In this document: positions 18,576-26,662 of the stretch, one piece after another | Layout: each line of letters opens with the position of its first letter | Position numbering within the stretch: the first letter of the stretch is position 1 | NCBI RefSeq assembly: GCF_031846265.1 | Contig: NZ_JAVRIA010000003.1 | Coordinates: 310,001 to 374,000 of the forward strand | Direction of reading: 5' to 3' | Origin: Microcosmobacter mediterraneus | Lineage (GTDB): Bacteria > Bacteroidota > Bacteroidia > Flavobacteriales > Flavobacteriaceae | Length of the DNA stretch: 64,000 bases | Program-made: the position numbers and the translations under genes | The notes under the pieces: model-generated | Database searches by the model: none | Seen by the model: the letters and a program-made list of their open reading frames with translations, nothing else | What the model was told of the DNA's origin: nothing

Positions 18576-19829
18576 GTGAGAATTCTTTATAACATTCTTA
18601 CGCATATTGCGATTTTTCATGTTAAGTTAGTTAGCTTATTTAACAACAAGTTAAAGCTTGGTGTGGATGGGAGAAACCAAACTTTTACAAAACTAAAGAA
18701 CTGTATTGCTACCAATGATAAAACTTTATGGTTTCACTGTTCGTCTTTAGGTGAATACGAGCAAGGTCTGCCTGTTTTTGAGCAACTTAAAGCAGATTAT
18801 CCTCATTTAAAAATTGTACTCAGCTTTTTTTCTCCTTCGGGTTATGAAATTAGGAAAGACACAGAAATAGCAGATGTTGTAGTTTATCTTCCTTTTGATA
18901 CAATAAACAATTCAAAAAAAATCATCAAAACTATCAATCCTCAACTGGTTGTTTTTGTTAAGTACGAAATTTGGCCAAACTATTTGTATCAATTGCATAC
19001 TCATAATATTCCAACACTATTAATATCGGCATTGTTTAAAGAACGACATAGCTATTTTAAATGGTATGGTCGTTTTATGAGACAATCTCTTTTTTATTTT
19101 ACTCATATTTTCACACAAGATAAAACTTCAAAAAAATTATTAGAAACTATACATTATCCTAATGTTACTGTTTCTGGCGATACAAGATTTGATCGTGTTA
19201 CAAATCAAATTAGCATCAATAATTCGCTAAATTTCATGACAGAGTTTAAAAATGATAAATGCTGTATTGTAGCAGGTAGTACTTGGAAGGAAGACGAAGA
19301 CATCTTAGTTCCTTTTATTAACACTATTAAGAATGACAGCATAAAGTTTATTATAGCGCCTCACAATATTAAATTAAAAGATATACAACACTTAAAGGAG
19401 CGCATAACAAAATCAGTGGTTTTGTACTCTGAACATCAAAATAGAGATATTTCAGATTTCGATGTTCTTATTTTAGATACTATAGGGTTACTTTCAAAAA
19501 CTTACAACTATGCAGATATCGCTTATATTGGTGGTGCTATGGGATCAACAGGGCTTCATAACACACTAGAAGCTGCTGTTTTTGGGGTTCCAATAATTAT
19601 TGGTAAAGATTATGATGAGTTCCCAGAAGCTAAAGCTATGATCTCAAAAAAAGGTATGTTCTCTGTAAATAATAGAGAAGAACTATTTTCTATACTAAAA
19701 CAATTAATACAAAATGTAGAGTACAGAAATAAGGCTGGGAATAAAAATAGTAGTTATATTAAAAATAATAGAGGTGCAGTCATCCAAATCATGGATTACA
19801 TTCGTAAATACATCAAAATTAAAGATTAA
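18576..19829 (+). CDS. waaA: 3-deoxy-D-manno-octulosonic acid (Kdo) transferase
   Basis: A 417-residue GT-B glycosyltransferase; the start is GTG, giving an N-terminal membrane-associated helix (MRILYNILTHIAIFHVKLVS). The donor-side region WFHCSSLGEYEQGLPV has the conserved Glu of WaaA, and the C-terminal GGAMGSTGLHNTLEAAVFGVP with GKDYDEFPEA is the CMP-Kdo-binding part. The enzyme adds Kdo to lipid A at the cytoplasmic face of the inner membrane, an essential step in LPS core assembly. It is divergent from the DegT/galE pair, which also serves surface glycans. An unusual repeat lipoprotein follows. Confidence 0.92.
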   Translation: MRILYNILTHIAIFHVKLVSLFNNKLKLGVDGRNQTFTKLKNCIATNDKTLWFHCSSLGEYEQGLPVFEQLKADYPHLKIVLSFFSPSGYEIRKDTEIADVVVYLPFDTINNSKKIIKTINPQLVVFVKYEIWPNYLYQLHTHNIPTLLISALFKERHSYFKWYGRFMRQSLFYFTHIFTQDKTSKKLLETIHYPNVTVSGDTRFDRVTNQISINNSLNFMTEFKNDKCCIVAGSTWKEDEDILVPFINTIKNDSIKFIIAPHNIKLKDIQHLKERITKSVVLYSEHQNRDISDFDVLILDTIGLLSKTYNYADIAYIGGAMGSTGLHNTLEAAVFGVPIIIGKDYDEFPEAKAMISKKGMFSVNNREELFSILKQLIQNVEYRNKAGNKNSSYIKNNRGAVIQIMDYIRKYIKIKD

Positions 19830-19914
19830 AGTAAAAAATGTTAAAGAAATTTATCTTTTTTTAATACTAAGTTCTTACTTTAGTCCCATAACAATTAACG
19901 CTAAATTAAAACAA

Positions 19915-20313
19915 ATGAAAAAAGTAGTATTAAGCATGGTAATGGTTCTTGCTTTAGCAGTAACGTTTACATCATGTAGAGAAACTAAAGAAGACAAGGC
20001 AGAAGATGCAATTGAGAACGCAGCTAATGAGGCTGGTGAAGCAGCAGATAATGCAGCAGATGCTGTTAAAGACGCAGCAAATGATGCTAGTGAAGCTGTT
20101 GATGGTGCAGTAGAAGATGCTAAAGATGCCGTTGATGGCGCAGTAGAAGACGCTAAAGAAGCTGGTAAAGAAATGGCTGACGACGCTAAAAATGCTGTTG
20201 ATGGTGCAGTTGATAAAGCCAAAGAAGCTGGTAAAGATGCTGTAGAAAAAGCTAAAGAAAAAGGTGCTGATGAATTAAACAAAGCAGCCGATAAGCTTAA
20301 AGAAGATAACTAA
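19915..20313 (+). CDS. Lipoprotein with 11-residue LEA-like amphipathic repeats
   Basis: I chose ATG 19915 (132 residues) because it gives a clean lipoprotein signal, MKKVVLSMVMVLALAVTFTSC; an upstream in-frame ATG overlaps the Kdo transferase gene. After the lipobox Cys, the protein is almost only Ala, Asp, Glu, Lys, Val and Gly. From about residue 62 at least five 11-residue units can be read: AVDGAVEDAKD, AVDGAVEDAKE, AGKEMADDAKN, AVDGAVDKAKE, AGKDAVEKAKE. The period and composition resemble group-3 LEA proteins and apolipoprotein-like amphipathic helices. It is likely a stress- or membrane-associated lipoprotein; no enzymatic motif is present. A strong terminator follows. Confidence 0.82.
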   Translation: MKKVVLSMVMVLALAVTFTSCRETKEDKAEDAIENAANEAGEAADNAADAVKDAANDASEAVDGAVEDAKDAVDGAVEDAKEAGKEMADDAKNAVDGAVDKAKEAGKDAVEKAKEKGADELNKAADKLKEDN

Positions 20314-20333
20314 AAAAATCTTCAATAAAAATT

Positions 20334-20362
20334 AAAAGCCTAGTTTTATCTAGGCTTTTTTT
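20334..20362. terminator. Bidirectional intrinsic terminator
   Basis: AAAAGCCTAG (20334-20343) and CTAGGCTTTT (20350-20359) form a perfect 10-bp stem with a 6-base TTTTAT loop, flanked by T-rich sequence on the right and A-rich sequence on the left. It lies between the convergent LEA-like lipoprotein and MutS-like genes and can serve both. Confidence 0.88.
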
Positions 20363-20364
20363 AT

Positions 20365-22137
20365 TTATACAATTTCCATCTTTTTAAGTAAAAAACTAGC
20401 ATTCATGTTTTGGCAAACACCTTGTTTTAATTTGTAATCAAAACTGAGTTCATCATTGATAATTTCTGCATCAAAATAATAGTTTTTAACTGCATCTAGC
20501 TCTGTTTCAATTTCTGTAAGACTTAGGTCGTGCGTAGCTATAATCCCTGTGGCATTAAGCTTAACCAGTTTTTCAACAAATTTTCTAGAACCAATGGCTT
20601 TATCTGTGCTATTTGTACCTTTTAAAATTTCATCTAGGATCACAAAGTAATTAGTATCCTTTTCAATAGTATCAACTACAAATTTAAGTCGAGTTAATTC
20701 ACTAAAAAAATACGAACTATCATCAGTTAATGAATCTGTTGTTCGCATACTCGTTATTAACTTAATAGGCTTATATGCACTTGCTTTAGCACAAACAGGT
20801 AATCCAACATTAGCCATTACAATATGTAAAGCAACCGTTCTCAAAAATGTACTTTTACCTGCCATGTTTGCTCCTGTTACAATAAAAAACCGCTCTTCAT
20901 GCAATTTTAAATCACTATTAATACGCTTATTATTATCTAGAAGTGGATGACCCAAATCTATAGCTAAAATTGTAATGTCTTTATCAGTAATTTCGGGATA
21001 ATTAAACTCTGGATGGTTAAAGGCATAGTTTGCAAAACTATTGTAGGCATCAAAAAAGGTAACCACCTCAAACCAATCTTCAACTTTAGAGGCATATACA
21101 CTAATCCACTGCTCTACATGGTAGGTTTGTCTTATATCCCATAGTAAATATCCATTCCCAAAAATCGCTGACATAAAATTATTTCTATTGTCTAAAGCAT
21201 CTAAAGTTTTTGAGAATTTTGAAAATATCTGAGATGCCTTTAAGAATTCAGATTCGATTTTTTGTTGTTGCTCTTTGAGTAAAGCTGAATTAAACTGGTT
21301 TTTCTCAATCTGTTCTAATAATAATGCATATTGCCTAAAGGTGTCTTTTGCTTTTTCGGTATGTTGAGCAACTTTATTAATTGATTTTAAATATTTGCCT
21401 GTAATACTCAAACCTAAAAGCAGCCAATACCCAATATATTCAATAGGAATAAACTCCAAAATCCCTAAAGCTATAATGACCACTGATCCTACACTAAAAC
21501 CAAGAGTTAACCAATAGATAGATTTGTTTAAAAACGGCTTATAGTCTTTTAACCACTTAATTATCGAAACTGCTGAATGCTCAACATTTACACCTTGAGC
21601 AGTAGCCGAATAGTACTGTCGCCACTCTGGTAAGTTTGATAACTCTTTTATAGCCTCTTGTTTGGTTTCTATATTTATTATTGAATTTGAAAGTAAATAC
21701 TTAACAAGTGTTACAGTCCCTTCATTAATAGTAGTTCTATTAATGTACTGGAAGAAAGATCCTCGTCCAAATAAATCGATATCTAAACTAAAATAGTGCT
21801 TTGGATTTTGAAACTCTGAGCCATCTTCCCTATGATAAAAATGACCAGATGCAATGCCAAGTTCTTCTTTATTAATTACAACTAATCGTTTATGTAAAGC
21901 TCGTTTTGCCTTTAAATCGGTATACTTAGAGAGTAAAAACAAAAATACTGCAGTACCTGTAAGACCAACAATTATTGAAATTTTCCAATTCTGGAAAGTG
22001 AGATAAATACCAAAAGCAGACAGCATAAATACACTTAGTCTTAAGATACTAAGCAATCCCATTTGTTTAAAAATACGTTTAGAATCTGACTGATTTAATT
22101 CTAATTGTGTCTTGTAAAATAATTCTGGTTTCTGCAT
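20365..22137 (-). CDS. Membrane-anchored MutS-family ATPase
   Basis: A 590-residue protein with a C-terminal MutS-type ATPase: Walker A GANMAGKSTFLR near residue 420, a MutS-like signature SYFFSELTRLKF, Walker B YFVILDEILKGTNS and the following THDLSL. It lacks the mismatch-recognition domains of MutS1. The N-terminal region has two hydrophobic helices (about residues 28-70) and another pair around 215-255, predicting an integral membrane protein. This type is recurrent in Bacteroidota and is usually named as a DNA mismatch repair protein, but a membrane anchor makes a classical repair role doubtful. It lies 8 bases downstream of the M28 peptidase gene and probably shares its transcript. Confidence 0.8.
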   Translation of the reverse strand: MQKPELFYKTQLELNQSDSKRIFKQMGLLSILRLSVFMLSAFGIYLTFQNWKISIIVGLTGTAVFLFLLSKYTDLKAKRALHKRLVVINKEELGIASGHFYHREDGSEFQNPKHYFSLDIDLFGRGSFFQYINRTTINEGTVTLVKYLLSNSIINIETKQEAIKELSNLPEWRQYYSATAQGVNVEHSAVSIIKWLKDYKPFLNKSIYWLTLGFSVGSVVIIALGILEFIPIEYIGYWLLLGLSITGKYLKSINKVAQHTEKAKDTFRQYALLLEQIEKNQFNSALLKEQQQKIESEFLKASQIFSKFSKTLDALDNRNNFMSAIFGNGYLLWDIRQTYHVEQWISVYASKVEDWFEVVTFFDAYNSFANYAFNHPEFNYPEITDKDITILAIDLGHPLLDNNKRINSDLKLHEERFFIVTGANMAGKSTFLRTVALHIVMANVGLPVCAKASAYKPIKLITSMRTTDSLTDDSSYFFSELTRLKFVVDTIEKDTNYFVILDEILKGTNSTDKAIGSRKFVEKLVKLNATGIIATHDLSLTEIETELDAVKNYYFDAEIINDELSFDYKLKQGVCQNMNASFLLKKMEIV

Positions 22138-22145
22138 AAAAACAA

Positions 22146-23054
22146 CTAATTTAAACCAGTATCATCAATAGCCTTAAAAATATTTAGGATAATTGTTACA
22201 GCATTTTTATAAAATTCTGGAGTAATATCTTCAAAGTCATCTGTTGGTTGGTGATACGCTTTATGATCTTCGTTACCAAAGTATAAAAAAGGAATTTTTT
22301 TTAAATGGAATAGTCCATGATCTGACGACATAGTCCAGTTTTGTTTGTCATCGGTTCCATCATGACCTTGTATTAATTTAGAATCTGTTGGATTTTTAAA
22401 TGCTTCAATAATCTTTTTTAATGCATCATTATATCGAGTGCCAACAACATAGAGTTCGTTTTTAGAGCTACGACTAATCATGTCCATATTTAGATTAACA
22501 AGCACCTTGTCCTTATCAATGGTGTTTACAAAATGCTTTGCGCCTTTAAGTCCTAGTTCTTCAGCATCAAAGGCAGCAAAAATCACACTATGCTTTGGTG
22601 GGTTTTTAACTAGATATTCTGCAAAGCTAACCATGGCTGAAACTCCTGAAGCATTATCATCTGCTCCATTATAAATAGTTTCATTACTAACACCTAAGTG
22701 ATCGTAATGCGCACTAATAACAATATACTTTTCAGGAAATTCTGACCCTTTAATTTCTGCGAGAATATTCGTAGCATTTATTACTTTATCTTGTCTACTA
22801 AAGGTAAAGTGTTGCTTATATTTATTATTGAATCCAGCAACTCCAAGATCTTTAAATTGTTTAATAATATAATCTTGTGCCAAAGTACTGCTTTGTTCTC
22901 CTGCTTTGCGACCTTTAAAATCATCAGAACTTAAAACTTTTACACGTTCTAAAAGTTGAGTATCATTAAACTGATATGTTTGAGCTTTACCTTCTTTACA
23001 ACTAATTATTGTAAAGCAAAAGATAAAGCCTAATATGGCTGTTATTTTTTTCAT
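22146..23054 (-). CDS. M28 family zinc peptidase, lipoprotein
   Basis: A 302-residue protein with a lipoprotein signal ending FCFTIISC. The dizinc M28 site is complete: His and Asp in ISAHYDHLG and GADDNASG, the Glu pair in DAEELGLKGAKHF, an Asp in NLNMDMIS, and the last His in NEDHKAYHQPTDDF. A PA-like insert is absent. These peptidases remove N-terminal residues from peptides, here at the periplasmic face of the envelope. It is downstream of sdhB but separated by a clear terminator, and is followed by the MutS-like gene. Confidence 0.9.
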   Translation of the reverse strand: MKKITAILGFIFCFTIISCKEGKAQTYQFNDTQLLERVKVLSSDDFKGRKAGEQSSTLAQDYIIKQFKDLGVAGFNNKYKQHFTFSRQDKVINATNILAEIKGSEFPEKYIVISAHYDHLGVSNETIYNGADDNASGVSAMVSFAEYLVKNPPKHSVIFAAFDAEELGLKGAKHFVNTIDKDKVLVNLNMDMISRSSKNELYVVGTRYNDALKKIIEAFKNPTDSKLIQGHDGTDDKQNWTMSSDHGLFHLKKIPFLYFGNEDHKAYHQPTDDFEDITPEFYKNAVTIILNIFKAIDDTGLN

Positions 23055-23078
23055 TAGAGGGATTTGATTTCAAATTAA

Positions 23079-23108
23079 TAAAAAAATCCCAAGCAATGGC
23101 TTAGGATT
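23079..23108 (-). terminator. Intrinsic terminator of the sdhCAB operon
   Basis: On the minus strand, AATCCTAAGC (23108-23099) pairs with GCTTGGGATT (23094-23085) as a 10-bp stem including one U-G pair, around a CATT loop, followed by TTTTTATT. It lies 27 bases after the sdhB stop and before the M28 peptidase. Confidence 0.82.
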
Positions 23109-23135
23109 CTAAAAACATATTCAATAATTATTTAC

Positions 23136-23882
23136 CTAACCTTTCAAGCTAGCTTTTAAATATTCTCTATTCATACGCGCAATATTCTCTAAAGAGATAC
23201 CTTTAGGACATTCTACTTCGCAAGCTCCAGTATTAGTACAGTTACCAAAACCTTCTTCATCCATTTGTTTTACCATATTTAGTACACGATCTGTTGCTTC
23301 AACTTGTCCTTGAGGCAATAATGCAAATTGAGATACTTTAGCACCAACAAATAACATGGCACTAGAGTTTTTACAAGTTGCAACACATGCACCACAACCA
23401 ATGCAAGTTGCAGCACTAAAGGCATCATCAGCATCATGTTTATTAACAGGTATAGCGTTAGCATCAATGGTATTACCAGATGTATTTACAGAAATAAATC
23501 CACCTGCATGTTGTATACGATCAAACGCGCTTCTATCCACAACTAAATCTTTAATTACAGGAAATGCTGACGCTCTAAAGGGTTCTATATAAATGGTGTC
23601 ACCATCTTTAAATTTACGCATGTGTAACTGACAAGTTGTGACACCTCTATCTGGCCCATGAGCTTCGCCATTAATATATAAGGAACACATACCACAAATA
23701 CCTTCTCTACAATCGTGATCGAAAGCTACTGGCTCATCGCCTTTTGTAATTAATTCACTATTTAATACATCTAACATTTCTAAGAAAGACATATCTGGTG
23801 ATACATCAGAAATCTGATAATCTACCATTTTACCTTTATCATTCGCGTTCTTTTGACGCCATATTTTTAACGTTAAATTCAT
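23136..23882 (-). CDS. sdhB: Succinate dehydrogenase/fumarate reductase iron-sulfur subunit
   Basis: A 248-residue protein with all three cluster motifs in order: the plant-type [2Fe-2S] ligands in CREGICGMC plus the later Cys in GVTTCQL; the [4Fe-4S] motif CIGCGACVATC; and the CTNTGACEVECPKG segment for the remaining clusters. It passes electrons from SdhA flavin to quinone through the membrane anchor SdhC. Length and the HDADDAFSAATC insert fit the Bacteroidota menaquinone-type complex. It is the last gene of sdhCAB, 9 bases after sdhA. Confidence 0.96.
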   Translation of the reverse strand: MNLTLKIWRQKNANDKGKMVDYQISDVSPDMSFLEMLDVLNSELITKGDEPVAFDHDCREGICGMCSLYINGEAHGPDRGVTTCQLHMRKFKDGDTIYIEPFRASAFPVIKDLVVDRSAFDRIQHAGGFISVNTSGNTIDANAIPVNKHDADDAFSAATCIGCGACVATCKNSSAMLFVGAKVSQFALLPQGQVEATDRVLNMVKQMDEEGFGNCTNTGACEVECPKGISLENIARMNREYLKASLKG

Positions 23883-23891
23883 AGCTTTCCT

Positions 23892-25889
23892 TTATTTATA
23901 ACTTCTTTCTTTTACTTCTATATTTTCGTATTGTAAATCTTCTTTATGTAATACAGCATCTTTCGGCTCTCCTTTGTATTCCCATGCAGACACATATTGA
24001 AACTCTTTACGACGCATAGCTTCACCCTCAGGTGTTTGGTATTCTTCTCTAAAGTGACCACCTGCAGATTCTTCGCGTTGCAAGGCATCTTTAGCAAACA
24101 ACTCACCTAATTCTAAGAAATCAGCAACACGTCCTGCTTTTGCTAATTCCTCATTAAACTCATCAGCAGAACCCGGAACTCTGACATCTTTCCAAAACTC
24201 AGCTCGTAACTCAGAAATTTCAGAAATGGCTTCTTTAAGTTCTTTTTCGTTCCGTGCCATTCCACATTTATTCCACATGATCTTTCCTAATTTTTTATGG
24301 AAATAATCAACAGGTTTTGTTCCTTTATTATTAATTAAATGATCGATATTGTCTTTAACATTCTTTTCAGCCTCTTCAAATGCTGCAGTTTCAGTAGAAA
24401 TAGGTCCTGTTCTAATATCGTCAGCTAAATAATCACCAATAGTATAAGGCAACACAAAGTAACCATCAGCTAAACCTTGCATTAATGCAGAAGCACCAAG
24501 TCTATTTGCTCCATGATCCGAGAAGTTAGCCTCACCAATAGCATATAATCCAGGAACTGTGGTTTGTAAATTATAATCTACCCAAACACCTCCCATAGTG
24601 TAATGAACTGCTGGGTAAATCATCATTGGTGTTTCATAAGGGTTTTCATCTACAATTTTTTCATACATCTGAAATAGGTTTCCGTATTTCGTTTTCACAA
24701 TGTCCTGACCTAATTTTTTCACTAAAGCGTCGTCATTTTCATCCAAACCTTTAACATGCGCTTGTTCTCTTCCATATCGCATAAAAGCTGAAGCAAAGTC
24801 TAAGTACACCGCTTCACCTGTAGCATTAACTCCATAACCAGCATCGCAACGCTCTTTGGCTGCTCTAGAAGCCACATCTCGAGGCACAAGATTACCAAAA
24901 GCAGGATAACGACGCTCTAAATAGTAATCTCTATCTTCTTCTGATAATTCTGTTGGCCTTAGTTGACCAGCTCTAATAGCCTCAACATCTTTCTTGTGTT
25001 TTGGTACCCAAATACGTCCATCATTACGCAAAGATTCAGACATCAAGGTTAATTTGGACTGATGATCACCAGATACAGGAATACAGGTTGGGTGAATCTG
25101 TGTGTAACAAGGGTTAGCAAAATAGGCACCACGTTTGTGCGCTTTCCAAGCTGCTGTAACATTAGATCCCATGGCATTTGTAGAAAGGAAAAATACATTT
25201 CCATAACCACCAGTTCCTAAAACTACAGCATGTGCCGAATGACGCTCTATTTCTCCTGTCACTAAATTACGTGCTATAATACCTCTTGCTTTACCATCTA
25301 CAATAACAACATCGAGCATTTCATGACGATTGTACATTTTAATTTTTCCGCGACCAATCTGACGATTCATTGCAGAATATGCTCCGAGAAGTAACTGTTG
25401 ACCTGTTTGACCAGCAGCATAAAAGGTACGTGAAACCAATACACCACCAAAAGAGCGATTATCTAATAAACCACCATATTCTCGTGCAAACGGAACACCT
25501 TGTGCTACACATTGATCTATAATGTTAGCAGATACCTCAGCCAAACGGTAGACATTTGCTTCGCGCGAACGATAATCACCACCTTTTACGGTGTCGTAAA
25601 ATAATCTATAGGTTGAGTCACCATCACCTTGGTAATTTTTTGCCGCATTTATTCCTCCTTGTGCTGCGATAGAGTGTGCACGTCTTGGAGAATCTTGAAA
25701 GCAAAATGCTTTTACATTATAACCTAATTCTGCAAGAGTAGCTGCTGCAGAGCCACCAGCTAAACCTGTACCTACAACAATAACATCAATTAGACGCTTG
25801 TTTGCTGGATTTACTAAATTTATTGAGTTTTTATGATTTGTCCACTTATCTGCTAGTGGTCCTTGTGGTATTTTAGAATCTAAAGCCAT
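23892..25889 (-). CDS. sdhA: Succinate dehydrogenase/fumarate reductase flavoprotein subunit
   Basis: A 665-residue flavoprotein. The dinucleotide fold is VIVVGTGLAGGSAAATLAELG, the covalent-FAD His lies in RRAHSIAAQGGINAAK, and TQIHPTCIPVSG and PAVHYTMGGVWVD contain substrate-site residues. The C-terminal domain (after about 480) and the length, longer than E. coli SdhA, match class-B enzymes of Bacteroidota and epsilon-type bacteria. It oxidises succinate to fumarate (or the reverse) on the cytosolic side, linking the TCA cycle to menaquinone. sdhC precedes by 15 bases and sdhB follows by 9. Confidence 0.97.
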   Translation of the reverse strand: MALDSKIPQGPLADKWTNHKNSINLVNPANKRLIDVIVVGTGLAGGSAAATLAELGYNVKAFCFQDSPRRAHSIAAQGGINAAKNYQGDGDSTYRLFYDTVKGGDYRSREANVYRLAEVSANIIDQCVAQGVPFAREYGGLLDNRSFGGVLVSRTFYAAGQTGQQLLLGAYSAMNRQIGRGKIKMYNRHEMLDVVIVDGKARGIIARNLVTGEIERHSAHAVVLGTGGYGNVFFLSTNAMGSNVTAAWKAHKRGAYFANPCYTQIHPTCIPVSGDHQSKLTLMSESLRNDGRIWVPKHKKDVEAIRAGQLRPTELSEEDRDYYLERRYPAFGNLVPRDVASRAAKERCDAGYGVNATGEAVYLDFASAFMRYGREQAHVKGLDENDDALVKKLGQDIVKTKYGNLFQMYEKIVDENPYETPMMIYPAVHYTMGGVWVDYNLQTTVPGLYAIGEANFSDHGANRLGASALMQGLADGYFVLPYTIGDYLADDIRTGPISTETAAFEEAEKNVKDNIDHLINNKGTKPVDYFHKKLGKIMWNKCGMARNEKELKEAISEISELRAEFWKDVRVPGSADEFNEELAKAGRVADFLELGELFAKDALQREESAGGHFREEYQTPEGEAMRRKEFQYVSAWEYKGEPKDAVLHKEDLQYENIEVKERSYK

Positions 25890-25904
25890 AGTTATGATAA
25901 GTTT

Positions 25905-26561
25905 TTAATGTGCAAAATGATGATAAAGTGCAATGAAAATAAATCCAACTGGTATTCCAATTGAATACACTTTACTTAATCCTTTTAAGCCATTTGTATA
26001 TTTATTATTTGCACCTATAGATTGGAAGGCAGAATTAAAACCATGTAACAAGTGTAATGCTAAGAATACAAATGCCACAATATAGATCCCGACAATTAAA
26101 GGACTCTCAAAATGCTCTACGAGCTCGTGATAATAGCGTGTTGGATTTGGCTCTTGTGGATTGATATACTTTACTGTCATTTCATGCCACCAAATATTAG
26201 CCATGTGTATGATAAGAAAAGCTTCAATAATAAGCCCTGTCCATATCATATTTCTACTCATCCACGAAGAATTTGCAGCGCCATTATTTTTTGCATAAGA
26301 TGCTTTTCTAGCCTTTCGGTTTTGTAATTCTAAAATAATACCCATCGTAAAGTGGAATAATATCCCTATGATTAAAATAGGTTGAAGAATAAATTGAACA
26401 GCCCAAAATGTTCCCATAAAATGAGATGCAGCATTAAAGGCATTTGCACTGAAAACAGACAGAATATTTATTGCGAAATGCTGTAAAAGAAAAAACATGA
26501 GGAAGAGCGCCGAAAGTGCCATGGCAAACTTTCTTCCAATTGAAGAATTTAAAATTCCCAT
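25905..26561 (-). CDS. sdhC: Succinate dehydrogenase cytochrome b subunit
   Basis: A 218-residue membrane protein with five hydrophobic helices (for example ALSALFLMFFLLQHFAINIL and MIWTGLIIEAFLIIHMANIW). Conserved His residues in QHFAIN, LFHFTMG, IHMANI and ALHLLHGFNSAFQS are positioned as ligands of two hemes b, as in the single-anchor, diheme class-B succinate:menaquinone oxidoreductases. There is no sdhD, consistent with that class. It heads the sdhCAB operon; a good promoter lies 30 bases upstream. Confidence 0.93.
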   Translation of the reverse strand: MGILNSSIGRKFAMALSALFLMFFLLQHFAINILSVFSANAFNAASHFMGTFWAVQFILQPILIIGILFHFTMGIILELQNRKARKASYAKNNGAANSSWMSRNMIWTGLIIEAFLIIHMANIWWHEMTVKYINPQEPNPTRYYHELVEHFESPLIVGIYIVAFVFLALHLLHGFNSAFQSIGANNKYTNGLKGLSKVYSIGIPVGFIFIALYHHFAH

Positions 26562-26591
26562 TGTAGATCTAATCTTAATTTGTTAGTACTA

Positions 26592-26622
26592 CAAAAATAC
26601 GGCGCAAATGGCGTATTGCCAA
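26592..26622 (-). promoter_or_regulatory. Promoter of sdhCAB
   Basis: On the minus strand TTG (26622-26620) is followed after 20 bases by TATTTTTG (26599-26592). This fits the Bacteroidota housekeeping promoter form TTG-N17-23-TAnnTTTG. It is 30 bases upstream of the sdhC ATG. The spacer holds an imperfect inverted repeat (GGCAAT...ATTTGCGCC). Confidence 0.65.
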
Positions 26623-26662
26623 CTGCTCTATATTATTATTAATTATTTAGAATGATTTTAAT

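Noticed and set aside
19774..19914. Longer start for the repeat lipoprotein
   Set aside because: It overlaps the Kdo transferase gene and would bury the lipoprotein signal, which begins at 19915.
20095..20160. Tandem 33-bp near-repeat as a CRISPR or satellite
   Set aside because: It is in-frame coding repeat (11 residues per unit) without spacers.
19875..20282. Ser/Ala-rich open frame on the minus strand
   Set aside because: It is the antisense of the Ala/Asp/Lys repeat gene and arises from its biased codons.
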